Shown: piece after piece, positions 54,936 through 62,595 of the stretch
Layout: every line of letters starts with the position of its first letter
Position numbering within the stretch: the first letter of the stretch is position 1
Source: Nocardiopsis eucommiae
GTDB lineage: Bacteria > Actinomycetota > Actinomycetes > Streptosporangiales > Streptosporangiaceae
Assembly: GCA_018388625.1 (NCBI GenBank)
Contig: CP074402.1
Span: forward strand, 1,798,001-1,862,000
Direction of reading: 5' to 3'
DNA: 64,000 bases
Program-made: the position numbers and the translations under genes
Notes under the pieces: model-generated
What the model was told of the DNA's origin: nothing
The model's input: the letters and a program-made list of their open reading frames with translations, nothing else
The model's database searches: none

Positions 54936-55181
54936 ATGAGCGAGAGCGCCGAGCAGGACATCATGACCACCATCCGAGGCCTGATGGACGAGGAGCACAC
55001 CCTCCGCTCCGCCGAGGGCGGGCTCGAACAACAGGAGCGCCGCCGGATGAAGGAGGTCGAGGAGGCGCTCGACCAGTGCTGGGACCTCCTCCGCCAGCGC
55101 CGTGCCCGCAGCGAGCACGGCCAGGACCCGGACGAGGCCCGCGTGCGCCCGGTGTCCGAGGTCGAAAACTACCGGCAGTAG
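54936..55181 (+). CDS. DUF2630 family small protein
   Basis: An 81-residue helical protein: IMTTIRGLMDEEHTLRSAEGGLEQQERRRMKEVEEALDQCWDLLRQRRARSE, a strongly coiled-coil pattern with a RVRPVSEVENYRQ tail. DUF2630 members are small, actinobacterial and uncharacterised. Start ATG 54936. It stands alone between a terminator and the DUF4126 gene. Confidence 0.88.
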   Translation: MSESAEQDIMTTIRGLMDEEHTLRSAEGGLEQQERRRMKEVEEALDQCWDLLRQRRARSEHGQDPDEARVRPVSEVENYRQ

Positions 55182-55295
55182 TCGGGCCTGAGCGAAAACC
55201 AACCACCCCCGAGCGCGTCTGTACAAGTGATCGGAGCCGGACCCCCTGTCCGGCCCGCCTTTCTCCCTGCCCGGCACGCGCGAAGGAACGCCCCC

Positions 55296-56138
55296 ATGTT
55301 CGCTTCACTGACCGGCCTCGGCCTCGCCTCCGCGGCGGGTCTGAACGCCTACGTTCCCCTCCTGGTCCTCGGGTTACTGGCCCGGTACACCGAGTTCATC
55401 CCGCTGACCCCAGCCTGGGCCTGGCTGGCGCACCCCGTCACCCTGGTCATCCTCGGTGTGCTGCTCGCCGTCGAGTTCGTGGCTGACAAGGTGCCCGCCC
55501 TGGACACTGTCAACGACGTGCTCCAGACGGCGGTCCGCCCCACCTCGGGCGGGATCACCTTCGGCGCCGGGGCCTCGGCGGTGCGGCTCTCCGAGATCAC
55601 CGAGATCTCCGGTGAGGCCTCGGGCATGTCCGTCGTCGCTGGCGGCGTGGGCTGGGGAGCGGTGATCGTCGGCGTGCTCGTGGCGCTGTTCTTCCACGTG
55701 GCCAAGGCCCTGGCCCGCGTGGTGGTCAACACCCTCACGTTCGGCATCGGCGCCCCGGTCGTCTCCGTCCTGGAGGACGTCACCAGCTTCCTCGCTGCGG
55801 TGCTGGCGATCCTGCTGCCCGTGCTCATCGTCGTCGTCTTCCCGCTGATGCTGGTGCTCGGCGTCTGGGTCGTACGCAAGGGCCGCCGGGTGCGGGCGGA
55901 GCGCAGGGCCGAGCGCGAGACCCGACACGGTGGCCCGGGTGCGGGGGTCCCCCTCCCGGCTTCCACCCCGGCCCCCACGGTCCTCCTCGCGGCCCCCACC
56001 CGGGTCCCCGGCCCGGGCCCCAGCCAGGCTTCCACGGTCCGCCTCCCGCCCCCGGCCGGGACCCCTCCGGGCCTTCCGCCGGGTCCCTACCCCGGCCCCC
56101 AGCAGTGGACCGGACACGGCGGCCCGCCCCGGCGGTGA
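55296..56138 (+). CDS. DUF4126 family membrane protein
   Basis: A 280-residue protein with at least four membrane helices (GLASAAGLNAYVPLLVLGLLA, VTLVILGVLLAVEFVAD, GAVIVGVLVALFFHVAKAL, AVLAILLPVLIVVVFPLML) and a long Pro-rich cytoplasmic tail from about residue 205. The family is of unknown function. GAAGGA lies nine bases before ATG 55296. The last 75 residues are biased (PxPGPxP), so their frame is not independently certain. Confidence 0.8.
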   Translation: MFASLTGLGLASAAGLNAYVPLLVLGLLARYTEFIPLTPAWAWLAHPVTLVILGVLLAVEFVADKVPALDTVNDVLQTAVRPTSGGITFGAGASAVRLSEITEISGEASGMSVVAGGVGWGAVIVGVLVALFFHVAKALARVVVNTLTFGIGAPVVSVLEDVTSFLAAVLAILLPVLIVVVFPLMLVLGVWVVRKGRRVRAERRAERETRHGGPGAGVPLPASTPAPTVLLAAPTRVPGPGPSQASTVRLPPPAGTPPGLPPGPYPGPQQWTGHGGPPRR

Positions 56139-56222
56139 CACCCGCCCCCGCCAGCGCGGACGGCGGCGAGGTGGCACAGAACTCCTACCGGGATCGGGTC
56201 GCGGGGTCGTACAGTGCTCCCA

Positions 56223-56900
56223 ATGGCTGAGACGAATTCCCCGAACCCGAACACCCACCACATCGTCTGGGACTGGAACGGCACCCTCCTGGACGACAAC
56301 CACGCCAACCTCGCCGCCGTGAACGCGGTGTGCGCCCAGTTCGGCCGTGAGCCGGTCGAGATGGAGCACTGGCGCACGGTCTTCCGCCGCCCCCTCATCC
56401 CCTGCTACGAGGAACTCCTCGGCCGGAGCCTCTCCGCGAGCGAGTGGGAGCGCGTCGAGAAGACCTACGACAGCAGCTACCAGGAGTACCTGCACACCTG
56501 TGAGCTGGCCGCGGGCGTCCCCGACGTCCTCCACCAGTGGGCCGGGACCGGTCGGACCCAGTCCCTGCTGTCGATGGCCACCCACGAGCACCTGGTGCCG
56601 CTGATCACCGAACGCGGCCTGAACGACCACTTCACGCGGGTCGACGGACGCAGGTTCGACACCGAGCACGACTCCAAGGCCGAACACCTGGTGCACCACC
56701 TGGAGCAGCAGGGACTGGACCCGTCGCGGGTCGTGCTCATCGGTGACATCGACGACGACGCCCGCGCGGCCCGTGAGGCCGGTGCCCGGTCCGTCCTGGT
56801 CGCCAGCGGCCTGATGGCCCGCGAGCGTCTGGAGGCCACCGGCGCGCTCGTCGTGGACACGCCCACGGACGCGGTCGCGGCCCTGCGCCAGGCGAGCTGA
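56223..56900 (+). CDS. HAD-superfamily phosphatase (phosphoglycolate phosphatase-like)
   Basis: A 225-residue HAD hydrolase. Motif I is VWDWNGTLLDD, with Asn where the second Asp of DxDGT usually stands; motif II is the MATHEHL region, and motifs III/IV are the Lys in HDSKAEHL and VVLIGDIDDDARAA. The cap region lies between motifs I and II. The Asn variant is seen in some members but may lower general-acid function. Substrate unknown. ATG 56223; an ATG at 56214 is also in frame. Confidence 0.85.
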   Translation: MAETNSPNPNTHHIVWDWNGTLLDDNHANLAAVNAVCAQFGREPVEMEHWRTVFRRPLIPCYEELLGRSLSASEWERVEKTYDSSYQEYLHTCELAAGVPDVLHQWAGTGRTQSLLSMATHEHLVPLITERGLNDHFTRVDGRRFDTEHDSKAEHLVHHLEQQGLDPSRVVLIGDIDDDARAAREAGARSVLVASGLMARERLEATGALVVDTPTDAVAALRQAS

Positions 56901-57063
56901 CCCGCACCACCCCCCGGTCGCGGTCAACGTGGCCCGCCCACCCGACGAACCCGTTCCGGAGGTGGGCGGACCACATCCGTACGCCCCCTCGGTGACCTGC
57001 GGAGTTCCGCGTCGGCCCCGAGCCTCCGTTAGGCCGGGCCGCCCCGTGACGTCGAAGATGGTG

Positions 57064-57087
57064 TGCTGTTAGATGTGTCTCACAGCA
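57064..57087. promoter_or_regulatory. Dyad upstream of the acetoacetyl-CoA synthetase gene
   Basis: TGCTGT-n12-ACAGCA (57064-57087), with GTG/CAC extensions outward, lies 31 bases before the ATG. It is a plausible operator for an unknown regulator. Positions 56901-57063 show no gene. Confidence 0.4.
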
Positions 57088-57118
57088 ACACACAGCGACG
57101 CGATTGGGAAGGCCTGCA

Positions 57119-59152
57119 ATGACGGAGAGCAGCGTGCCCCGTGTGCTCTGGGAGCCCGGTGAGGACCGGATCGAGTCCTCCAACATCGTCGCGTTCGCCC
57201 GGTGGGCCGAGCGCGAGCAGGGGGTCAGGGCCTTCGGTGACGGCGGCTCCACCGACGCCTCGGACTTCGACTACGACGCCCTGTGGCGCTGGTCGGTCAC
57301 CGACGTCGACGGGTTCTGGGCCTCGGTCTGGGAGTACTTCGGGGTCCGCTCCGCCACCCCGTACGAGCGGGTTCTGGCCGACCGGAGCATGCCGGGCGCC
57401 CGGTGGTTCCCCGGCGCCACGCTCAACTACGCCGAGCACGTCTTCGAGGGCCGCGACCCCGGTGCGACCGCCATCCGGCACGCCACCGAGCTCCGCGCGC
57501 TGGACTCCTGGTCCTGGGGCGAACTGCGCGAACGCACCGCCGTGATCGCCGCCGGGCTCCGTGAGCTCGGGGTGGGGAGGGGCGACCGGGTCGCGGCCTA
57601 CCTGCCCAACCTGCCCGAGACCGCCGCCGCGTTCTACGCCGTGGCCTCCCTCGGCGCGATCTGGTCCTCCTGCTCTCCCGACTTCGGCGTGCGCAGCGTC
57701 ATCGACCGCTTCGCCCAGATCGAACCCAAGGTCCTGCTCGCCGTGGACGGGTACCGCTACGGAGGCAGGGACTTCGACCGGCGCCCGGTCGTGGAGGAAC
57801 TGCGCGCCGCGCTCCCGACCGTCGAGCACACCGTCCTCCTCGACTACCTCACCCCCGGGGCGACCCTCGACGGCACCCTGCCGTGGGACAGGTTCACCGA
57901 GAGTGGCGCGGGAGCCGAGCTCACCTTCACGCCGGTCCCGTTCGACCATCCCCTGTGGGTCCTGTACTCCTCGGGCACCACCGGTCTGCCCAAGGCGATC
58001 GTCCAGGGCCACGGGGGCATCCTCCTCGAACAGCTCAAGAACCTGAACCTGCACCTGGACGCCCAGGAGCACGACCGCGTCCTCTGGTTCACCACCACCG
58101 GCTGGATGATGTGGAACTTCCTGGTCAGCGTGCTGCTGACCCGGGCCTCCATCGTCCTGTACGACGGCAGCCCCGCCCACCCGACGCCCGGGGCCGGGGC
58201 CGGTACGCCCACCACTCCCGACCTGGGATCCCTGTGGGACCTGGCAGCCGAGGCCGGGGTGACGGTCTTCGGCACCAGCGCGGGCTACCTCTCCTCCTGC
58301 ATGAAGGAGGGCGTGCACCCCACGCGGGGCCGGGACCTCTCCGCCCTCAAGGCGATCGGCTCCACCGGATCCCCGCTCAGCCCCGAGGCGTTCACCTGGG
58401 TGTACGAGGAGTTCGGTGACGACCTGTGGCTCTTCTCCACCAGCGGCGGCACCGACGTCTGCAGCTGCCTGGTGGGCGGGACCCCCACCCTGCCCGTGTA
58501 CGAGGGCGAGATCCAGTCACGCGGGCTCGGCATGGCCGTGGCCTCCTGGGACCCGGACGGCAAGGAGCTGATCGGTGAGGTCGGTGAACTCGTGGTCACC
58601 GAGCCCGCCCCGTCCATGCCGGTGTTCCTGTGGGGCGACGCCGACGGCGAACGGCTCAGGGACAGCTACTTCTCCGTCTACCCGGGCATCTGGCGGCACG
58701 GGGACTGGATCGAGATCACCGACCGGGGCACCGCGATCATCTACGGCCGCTCGGACTCCACCATCAACCGGGGCGGCGTCCGGATGGGCACCAGCGAGAT
58801 CTACCGCGCCGTCCTGGCCCTGGACGACGTGGTGGACGCTCTGGTCGTGGACGTCCCCCAGCAGGACGGATCCTCCCGCATCGAACTCTTCACGGTGCTG
58901 CGCGAGGGCGCCGACCTTGAGGGCGACCTGCCCAAGGAGATCGCCCGCCGCATCCGCACGGACTGCTCACCCCGGCACGTGCCCGACCGGGTCCGCGTGA
59001 TCGGGTCGGTGCCGCGCACCCTGTCCGGCAAGGTGCTGGAGGTTCCGGTCAAGCGCATCCTCATGGGGGAGGACCCCGCGAAGGTGGCCAGCCGCGACTC
59101 GCTGGCCAACCCGGAGGCGCTGGACCACTTCAGCGAGCTGGTGGGCGACTGA
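57119..59152 (+). CDS. Acetoacetyl-CoA synthetase
   Basis: A 677-residue AMP-forming ligase. It carries WFPGATLNYAEHVF, the ATP-binding loop LYSSGTTGLPKAIVQGHGG, TTTGWMMWNFLVSVLLTRAS, the STSGGTDVCSCLVGG motif and the C-terminal LSGKVLEVPVKRIL with the catalytic Lys. These match acetoacetate--CoA ligases rather than acetyl-CoA synthetases. It would activate acetoacetate released by leucine degradation, which is encoded 9 kb upstream. ATG 57119; no frame break. Confidence 0.93.
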   Translation: MTESSVPRVLWEPGEDRIESSNIVAFARWAEREQGVRAFGDGGSTDASDFDYDALWRWSVTDVDGFWASVWEYFGVRSATPYERVLADRSMPGARWFPGATLNYAEHVFEGRDPGATAIRHATELRALDSWSWGELRERTAVIAAGLRELGVGRGDRVAAYLPNLPETAAAFYAVASLGAIWSSCSPDFGVRSVIDRFAQIEPKVLLAVDGYRYGGRDFDRRPVVEELRAALPTVEHTVLLDYLTPGATLDGTLPWDRFTESGAGAELTFTPVPFDHPLWVLYSSGTTGLPKAIVQGHGGILLEQLKNLNLHLDAQEHDRVLWFTTTGWMMWNFLVSVLLTRASIVLYDGSPAHPTPGAGAGTPTTPDLGSLWDLAAEAGVTVFGTSAGYLSSCMKEGVHPTRGRDLSALKAIGSTGSPLSPEAFTWVYEEFGDDLWLFSTSGGTDVCSCLVGGTPTLPVYEGEIQSRGLGMAVASWDPDGKELIGEVGELVVTEPAPSMPVFLWGDADGERLRDSYFSVYPGIWRHGDWIEITDRGTAIIYGRSDSTINRGGVRMGTSEIYRAVLALDDVVDALVVDVPQQDGSSRIELFTVLREGADLEGDLPKEIARRIRTDCSPRHVPDRVRVIGSVPRTLSGKVLEVPVKRILMGEDPAKVASRDSLANPEALDHFSELVGD

Positions 59153-59183
59153 GCCCGGTGGGCGGCGCCCTGCGCCGTCCAGG

Positions 59184-59219
59184 GGGCCGGGCCCGTGGGG
59201 ACGTCCACGGGCCCGGCCC
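59184..59219 (+). terminator. Terminator after the acetoacetyl-CoA synthetase gene
   Basis: A perfect 15-bp stem (59184-59198 with 59205-59219) with a GGACGT loop, 31 bases after the stop. Confidence 0.8.
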
Positions 59220-59281
59220 GGGCCCGTGGCCAGGAGTGGCCGTCGCTCGCCGCCGGACAGAGCCGGGCGTAGCCTGACAAC

Positions 59282-60554
59282 GTGCCACAGAACCGATCCG
59301 ACCGCTCCCCGTCCGCCAGCACGCCCTCCCCGGACCGGCGCCGCATCGACGGCATCGACGCCGCGCGGGCGCTCGCGGTCTTCGGGATGTTCGCCGTCCA
59401 CCTCGGGGTCGTCTCCTTCGGCCTGCTGCCCGAGGAACAGGGGTGGGAGCTGCACAGCCTCGTGCGCGGCAACTCCTCCGCCCTCTTCGCCTTCCTCGCC
59501 GGGGTCTCGCTGGCCCTGATGACCGGGCGCACCAGACCCGTCGAGGGCGACTCCCTGCGCCAGGCGGTCGTCCGCATCCTGGCCCGCGCCCTGCTGATCG
59601 GGCTGCTCGGCTTGGTCCTGGACGCCTTCGCCGTGCCGGTGGCGATCATCCTCACCTACTACGCCGGGTTCTTCGTGCTGGCCCTGCCGCTGCTCCGGGC
59701 GCGCGCGGGCGTGCTGTGGGCGTCGGCGGGCGTCCTGGCGCTGCTGGGCCCGGTCGTGTCCTTCCTGCTGCGCCAGGAGTACTTCCCGGGGGCCCGCGCA
59801 CCGGCGCGGTCACGTCGTTGACCGAGTTCCTTCTGACGGGCTACTACCCGGCGATCACCTTCATGGTCTTCGTGATCGCGGGCATGGCGGTGGGCCGCAC
59901 CGACCTCACCTCCTCCGTGGTGCGGGTCCGGATGGCGGTCGGCGGCGCCGTCGCGGCGGCGTCGGGCTACCTGGGCTCCTGGTTCCTGCTGTACCCGCTG
60001 GGCGGTCTGGACCGGCTGACCGAGGCGGAGAACCCCTTCCTCGAAGGTCGCCCGCTGAGCTCACTCGACCCCGCGTACGCCGAGGACCTGCGGTACGTCA
60101 CGACGGACCACGCCCACAGCATCAGCGGCCAGGTGCCCACCGACTCCTGGTGGTGGCTGGCGGTGAACACCCCGCACACCGGGACCTCCTTCGAGATCCT
60201 GGAGGCGGTGGGCCAGGCCCTGGTGGTGCTGGTCGTGTGCATGCTGCTCGCGGAGCGCCTGCCCCGCCTGCTGTACCCGCTGACCTCCGTGGGCCGGATG
60301 CCCCTGACCGTCTACTCGGGGCACATCCTGGTCCTGGCGGTGATCGTGGCCCTGCACCCGGAGGGCTCCGCCGGGGGCCCCTGGTACCTGGAGCTGTTCG
60401 TCCTCGGCTCGCTGGTCTTCGCGAGCCTGTGGCGCTGGGCCGTGGGCCGGGGGCCGTTCGAGACCGGCCTGGGCGCCTTCGCGGACGCCGCGGTCGGTTT
60501 CGTGGAGGGCGGACGGTCCGACCGGGGCGACCTCGGGGGCCGGGGGCCGGCTGA
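59282..60554 (+). CDS. DUF418/HGSNAT-like multi-pass membrane protein, probable acyltransferase
   Basis: About 424 residues. After RRRIDGIDAARALAVFGMFAVHLG come many helices (ILARALLIGLLGLVLDAF, VAIILTYYAGFFVLALPLL, ITFMVFVIAGMAVGR) and a C-terminal DUF418-type region (LLYPLTSVGRMPLTVYSGHILVL). Such proteins transfer acetyl groups across membranes or are unassigned. Breaks: near 59798 (one base) and near 60540; the second, one missing G, gives the end GGRGAG at 60554 instead of 60612, where it would overlap the next gene. Confidence 0.78.
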
Positions 60555-60586
60555 GGGATGGGACGGCGCGAAGGCGGTCCCACCGC

Positions 60587-61276
60587 TCAGGCGCGGTCCT
60601 CGGGCCTGGTGATGTGCGCGGAGGTGCGGTCCCGGTGCGCGAGGGTGTCCGTGGTCGTGCGCGTGTTCTGCCGGATGAGGCGGCGGGCGTCGTCGGCGGC
60701 CGACCGCGCCACCGCGGGGCTCGCCACGGGACGCGCCGACAGCTCGGTGTCCTCGGGCAGGCCGATGTCCATGGGCAGCCCGGCCCTGCTGATCACCCGC
60801 AGCTGCGCCGACTCCTGTGACTGTGAGGGGCGGATGTCACCGTCCGGGGTCTTCCACGCGGACAACCGGTGCGCGAACCAGGGCGCGCCCCGGAAGTCCG
60901 GGCCGCTCTCCCAGGCCACCCCGTCGGGGCGGTGGGCCAGCGCGTGCTGGAGGTCGGCCAGGGTCCACCCGGCGGAGAAGAACCGGGCGCTCTCGTTCCT
61001 GAGGTCGGCGAAGTCCACGCCCCGCAGGGAGGCGTCCTCCCGACGCAGAAGCTCGCAGGCGTCGTGCACCGCGTGCGGGGTGTGCCGGGGCCGGTGCAGG
61101 GGGTCGGCCTCGGGTCTGCGCAGCAGGGAGTCGTCGATGGTCACGATCACCTCGCCCCGGCGGTTGTCCCAGATGCTCACGTCCTCGCGTGCCCACCCCT
61201 GCGACTCGGCCAGCGCCGTGGCCATCCTGCGCAGGTCGACCTGCCTGTCGTCACTGCTGATCCGGAACTCCGCCAT
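60587..61276 (-). CDS. Hypothetical protein (229 aa)
   Basis: MAEFRISSDDRQVDLRRMATAL begins a soluble, mixed alpha/beta protein (SQGWAREDVSIWDNRRGEVIVTIDDSLL, ALAHRPDGVAWESGPDFRGAPWFAHRLSAW). Later parts (ARRLIRQNTRTTTDTLAHRD) are basic. It has no recognised domain and is convergent with the acyltransferase gene. The sequence 61277-61644 upstream is gene-free. Confidence 0.65.
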   Translation of the reverse strand: MAEFRISSDDRQVDLRRMATALAESQGWAREDVSIWDNRRGEVIVTIDDSLLRRPEADPLHRPRHTPHAVHDACELLRREDASLRGVDFADLRNESARFFSAGWTLADLQHALAHRPDGVAWESGPDFRGAPWFAHRLSAWKTPDGDIRPSQSQESAQLRVISRAGLPMDIGLPEDTELSARPVASPAVARSAADDARRLIRQNTRTTTDTLAHRDRTSAHITRPEDRA

Positions 61277-61550
61277 GTCTCCAGAGTAGGTGAGGAGTCG
61301 GGGCGAGCCCTCCGCGCCCGCCCCCGGTCCCGCCGTGCGGGTCCGGTCCGGAGACGGCCTGCACCGGTCTAGACCGGAGGCGGGTGCAGCGCGTCGTCCC
61401 ACCCGGCCGAAACCTCGTTTTTCGGGCTTTCCCTGCCCAGGGTTGGAGGAAAGGACGACCATGGAGGCCATCCCGCCTTGGAGTCTTCTCCAACCTTCGG
61501 GGCGCGTACCCGACGGGGACTGACGCCGGACCGGCCCGGGGTTATGGTGA

Positions 61551-61609
61551 CTGCCTGACGGCGGGGGACACCCACCCCCGTGTCGAGGACACGCCGTTCG
61601 CGCAGGCAG
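61551..61609 (+). ncRNA. Candidate structured leader of deoC
   Basis: CTGCCTG (61551-61557) can pair with CAGGCAG (61603-61609), and the adjacent ACGGCG with CGCCGT (61592-61597); inside, GGGGG (61563-61567) faces CCCCC (61575-61579), with an alternative GACAC/GTGTC pairing. A second long inverted repeat, AGGTTGGAG (61440) with CTCCAACCT (61488), lies upstream. Near the start, CACCT (61623-61627) can pair with AGGTG over the GTG 61645. High GC makes chance pairing common. Confidence 0.35.
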
Positions 61610-61644
61610 CAGCGGGCGGCCCCACCTGAACCGACGAGCTGTAG

Positions 61645-62592
61645 GTGCCCGTGCCCCACACCGCATCCGTGCCCGAGGCGACGACCGACCGAGCGCTCCG
61701 GGCCTACCTGCACGGTCTTCCGGGGGTCGACGAGGTCGGCGCCCGAGCCCGCGCCCAGGACCTGTCCACCCGGTCGATCAAGACCACCGCCAAGGCCCGG
61801 GCCATCGACCTGGCCGTCTCCATGGTGGACCTGACCACCCTGGAGGGCGCCGACACGCCCGGCAAGGTCCGGGCCCTGTGCGCCAAGGCGGCCCTGCCCG
61901 ACCCGACCGACCGCACCGTGCCGCACGTGGGCGCGGTCTGCGTCTACCCCGACATGGTCGCGGTCGCCGTGGAGGCCCTGCGCGGCACCGGGATCGGTGT
62001 GGCCTCCGTGGCCACAGCCTTCCCCGCCGGACGCGCCCCCATGGAGGTCAAGCTGGCCGACACCCGGCGCGCTGTCGCGGACGGCGCCAGCGAGATCGAC
62101 ATGGTCATCGACCGCGGGGCCTTCCTCTCAGGCGACTACCTGAAGGTCCACGAGGAGATCGTCGCGGTCAAGGAGGCCTGCGGCGACGCCCACCTGAAGG
62201 TCATCCTGGAGACCGGGGAACTGGTCACCCTCGACAACGTCCGCCGCGCCTCCCACCTGGCCATGCGCGCGGGCGGGGACTTCGTCAAGACCTCCACCGG
62301 CAAGGTGTCCCCGGCCGCCACCCTCCCGGTCACCCTGGTCATGCTGGAGGCCGTGCGCGACCACCACGCCGCCACCGGCCGCCGCGTCGGCGTCAAGCCC
62401 GCGGGCGGCATCCGCACCACCAAGGACGCCCTCCGCAACCTGGTCCTGGTCAACGAGACCGCCGGACCGGAGTGGCTGACCCCCGACCTGTTCCGCATCG
62501 GCGCCTCCAGCCTCCTGAACGACCTGCTCATGCAGCGCACCAGGCTGTCCACCGGCACCTACCCGGGCCCCGACTACTACACGCAGGACTGA
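61645..62592 (+). CDS. deoC: Deoxyribose-phosphate aldolase
   Basis: A 315-residue class I aldolase, splitting 2-deoxyribose-5-phosphate to glyceraldehyde-3-phosphate and acetaldehyde. Features: HVGAVCVYPDMVAVA, GASEIDMVIDRGAFLSGD, the Schiff-base region HLKVILETGEL, DFVKTSTGKVSP (catalytic Lys) and VGVKPAGGIRTTKDAL. The family normally has about 250 residues; the extra length is an N-terminal lead as in other actinobacteria. GTG 61645 has a poor ribosome site; GTG 61651 is an alternative. The next gene follows after three bases. Confidence 0.95.
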   Translation: MPVPHTASVPEATTDRALRAYLHGLPGVDEVGARARAQDLSTRSIKTTAKARAIDLAVSMVDLTTLEGADTPGKVRALCAKAALPDPTDRTVPHVGAVCVYPDMVAVAVEALRGTGIGVASVATAFPAGRAPMEVKLADTRRAVADGASEIDMVIDRGAFLSGDYLKVHEEIVAVKEACGDAHLKVILETGELVTLDNVRRASHLAMRAGGDFVKTSTGKVSPAATLPVTLVMLEAVRDHHAATGRRVGVKPAGGIRTTKDALRNLVLVNETAGPEWLTPDLFRIGASSLLNDLLMQRTRLSTGTYPGPDYYTQD

Positions 62593-62595
62593 GCC

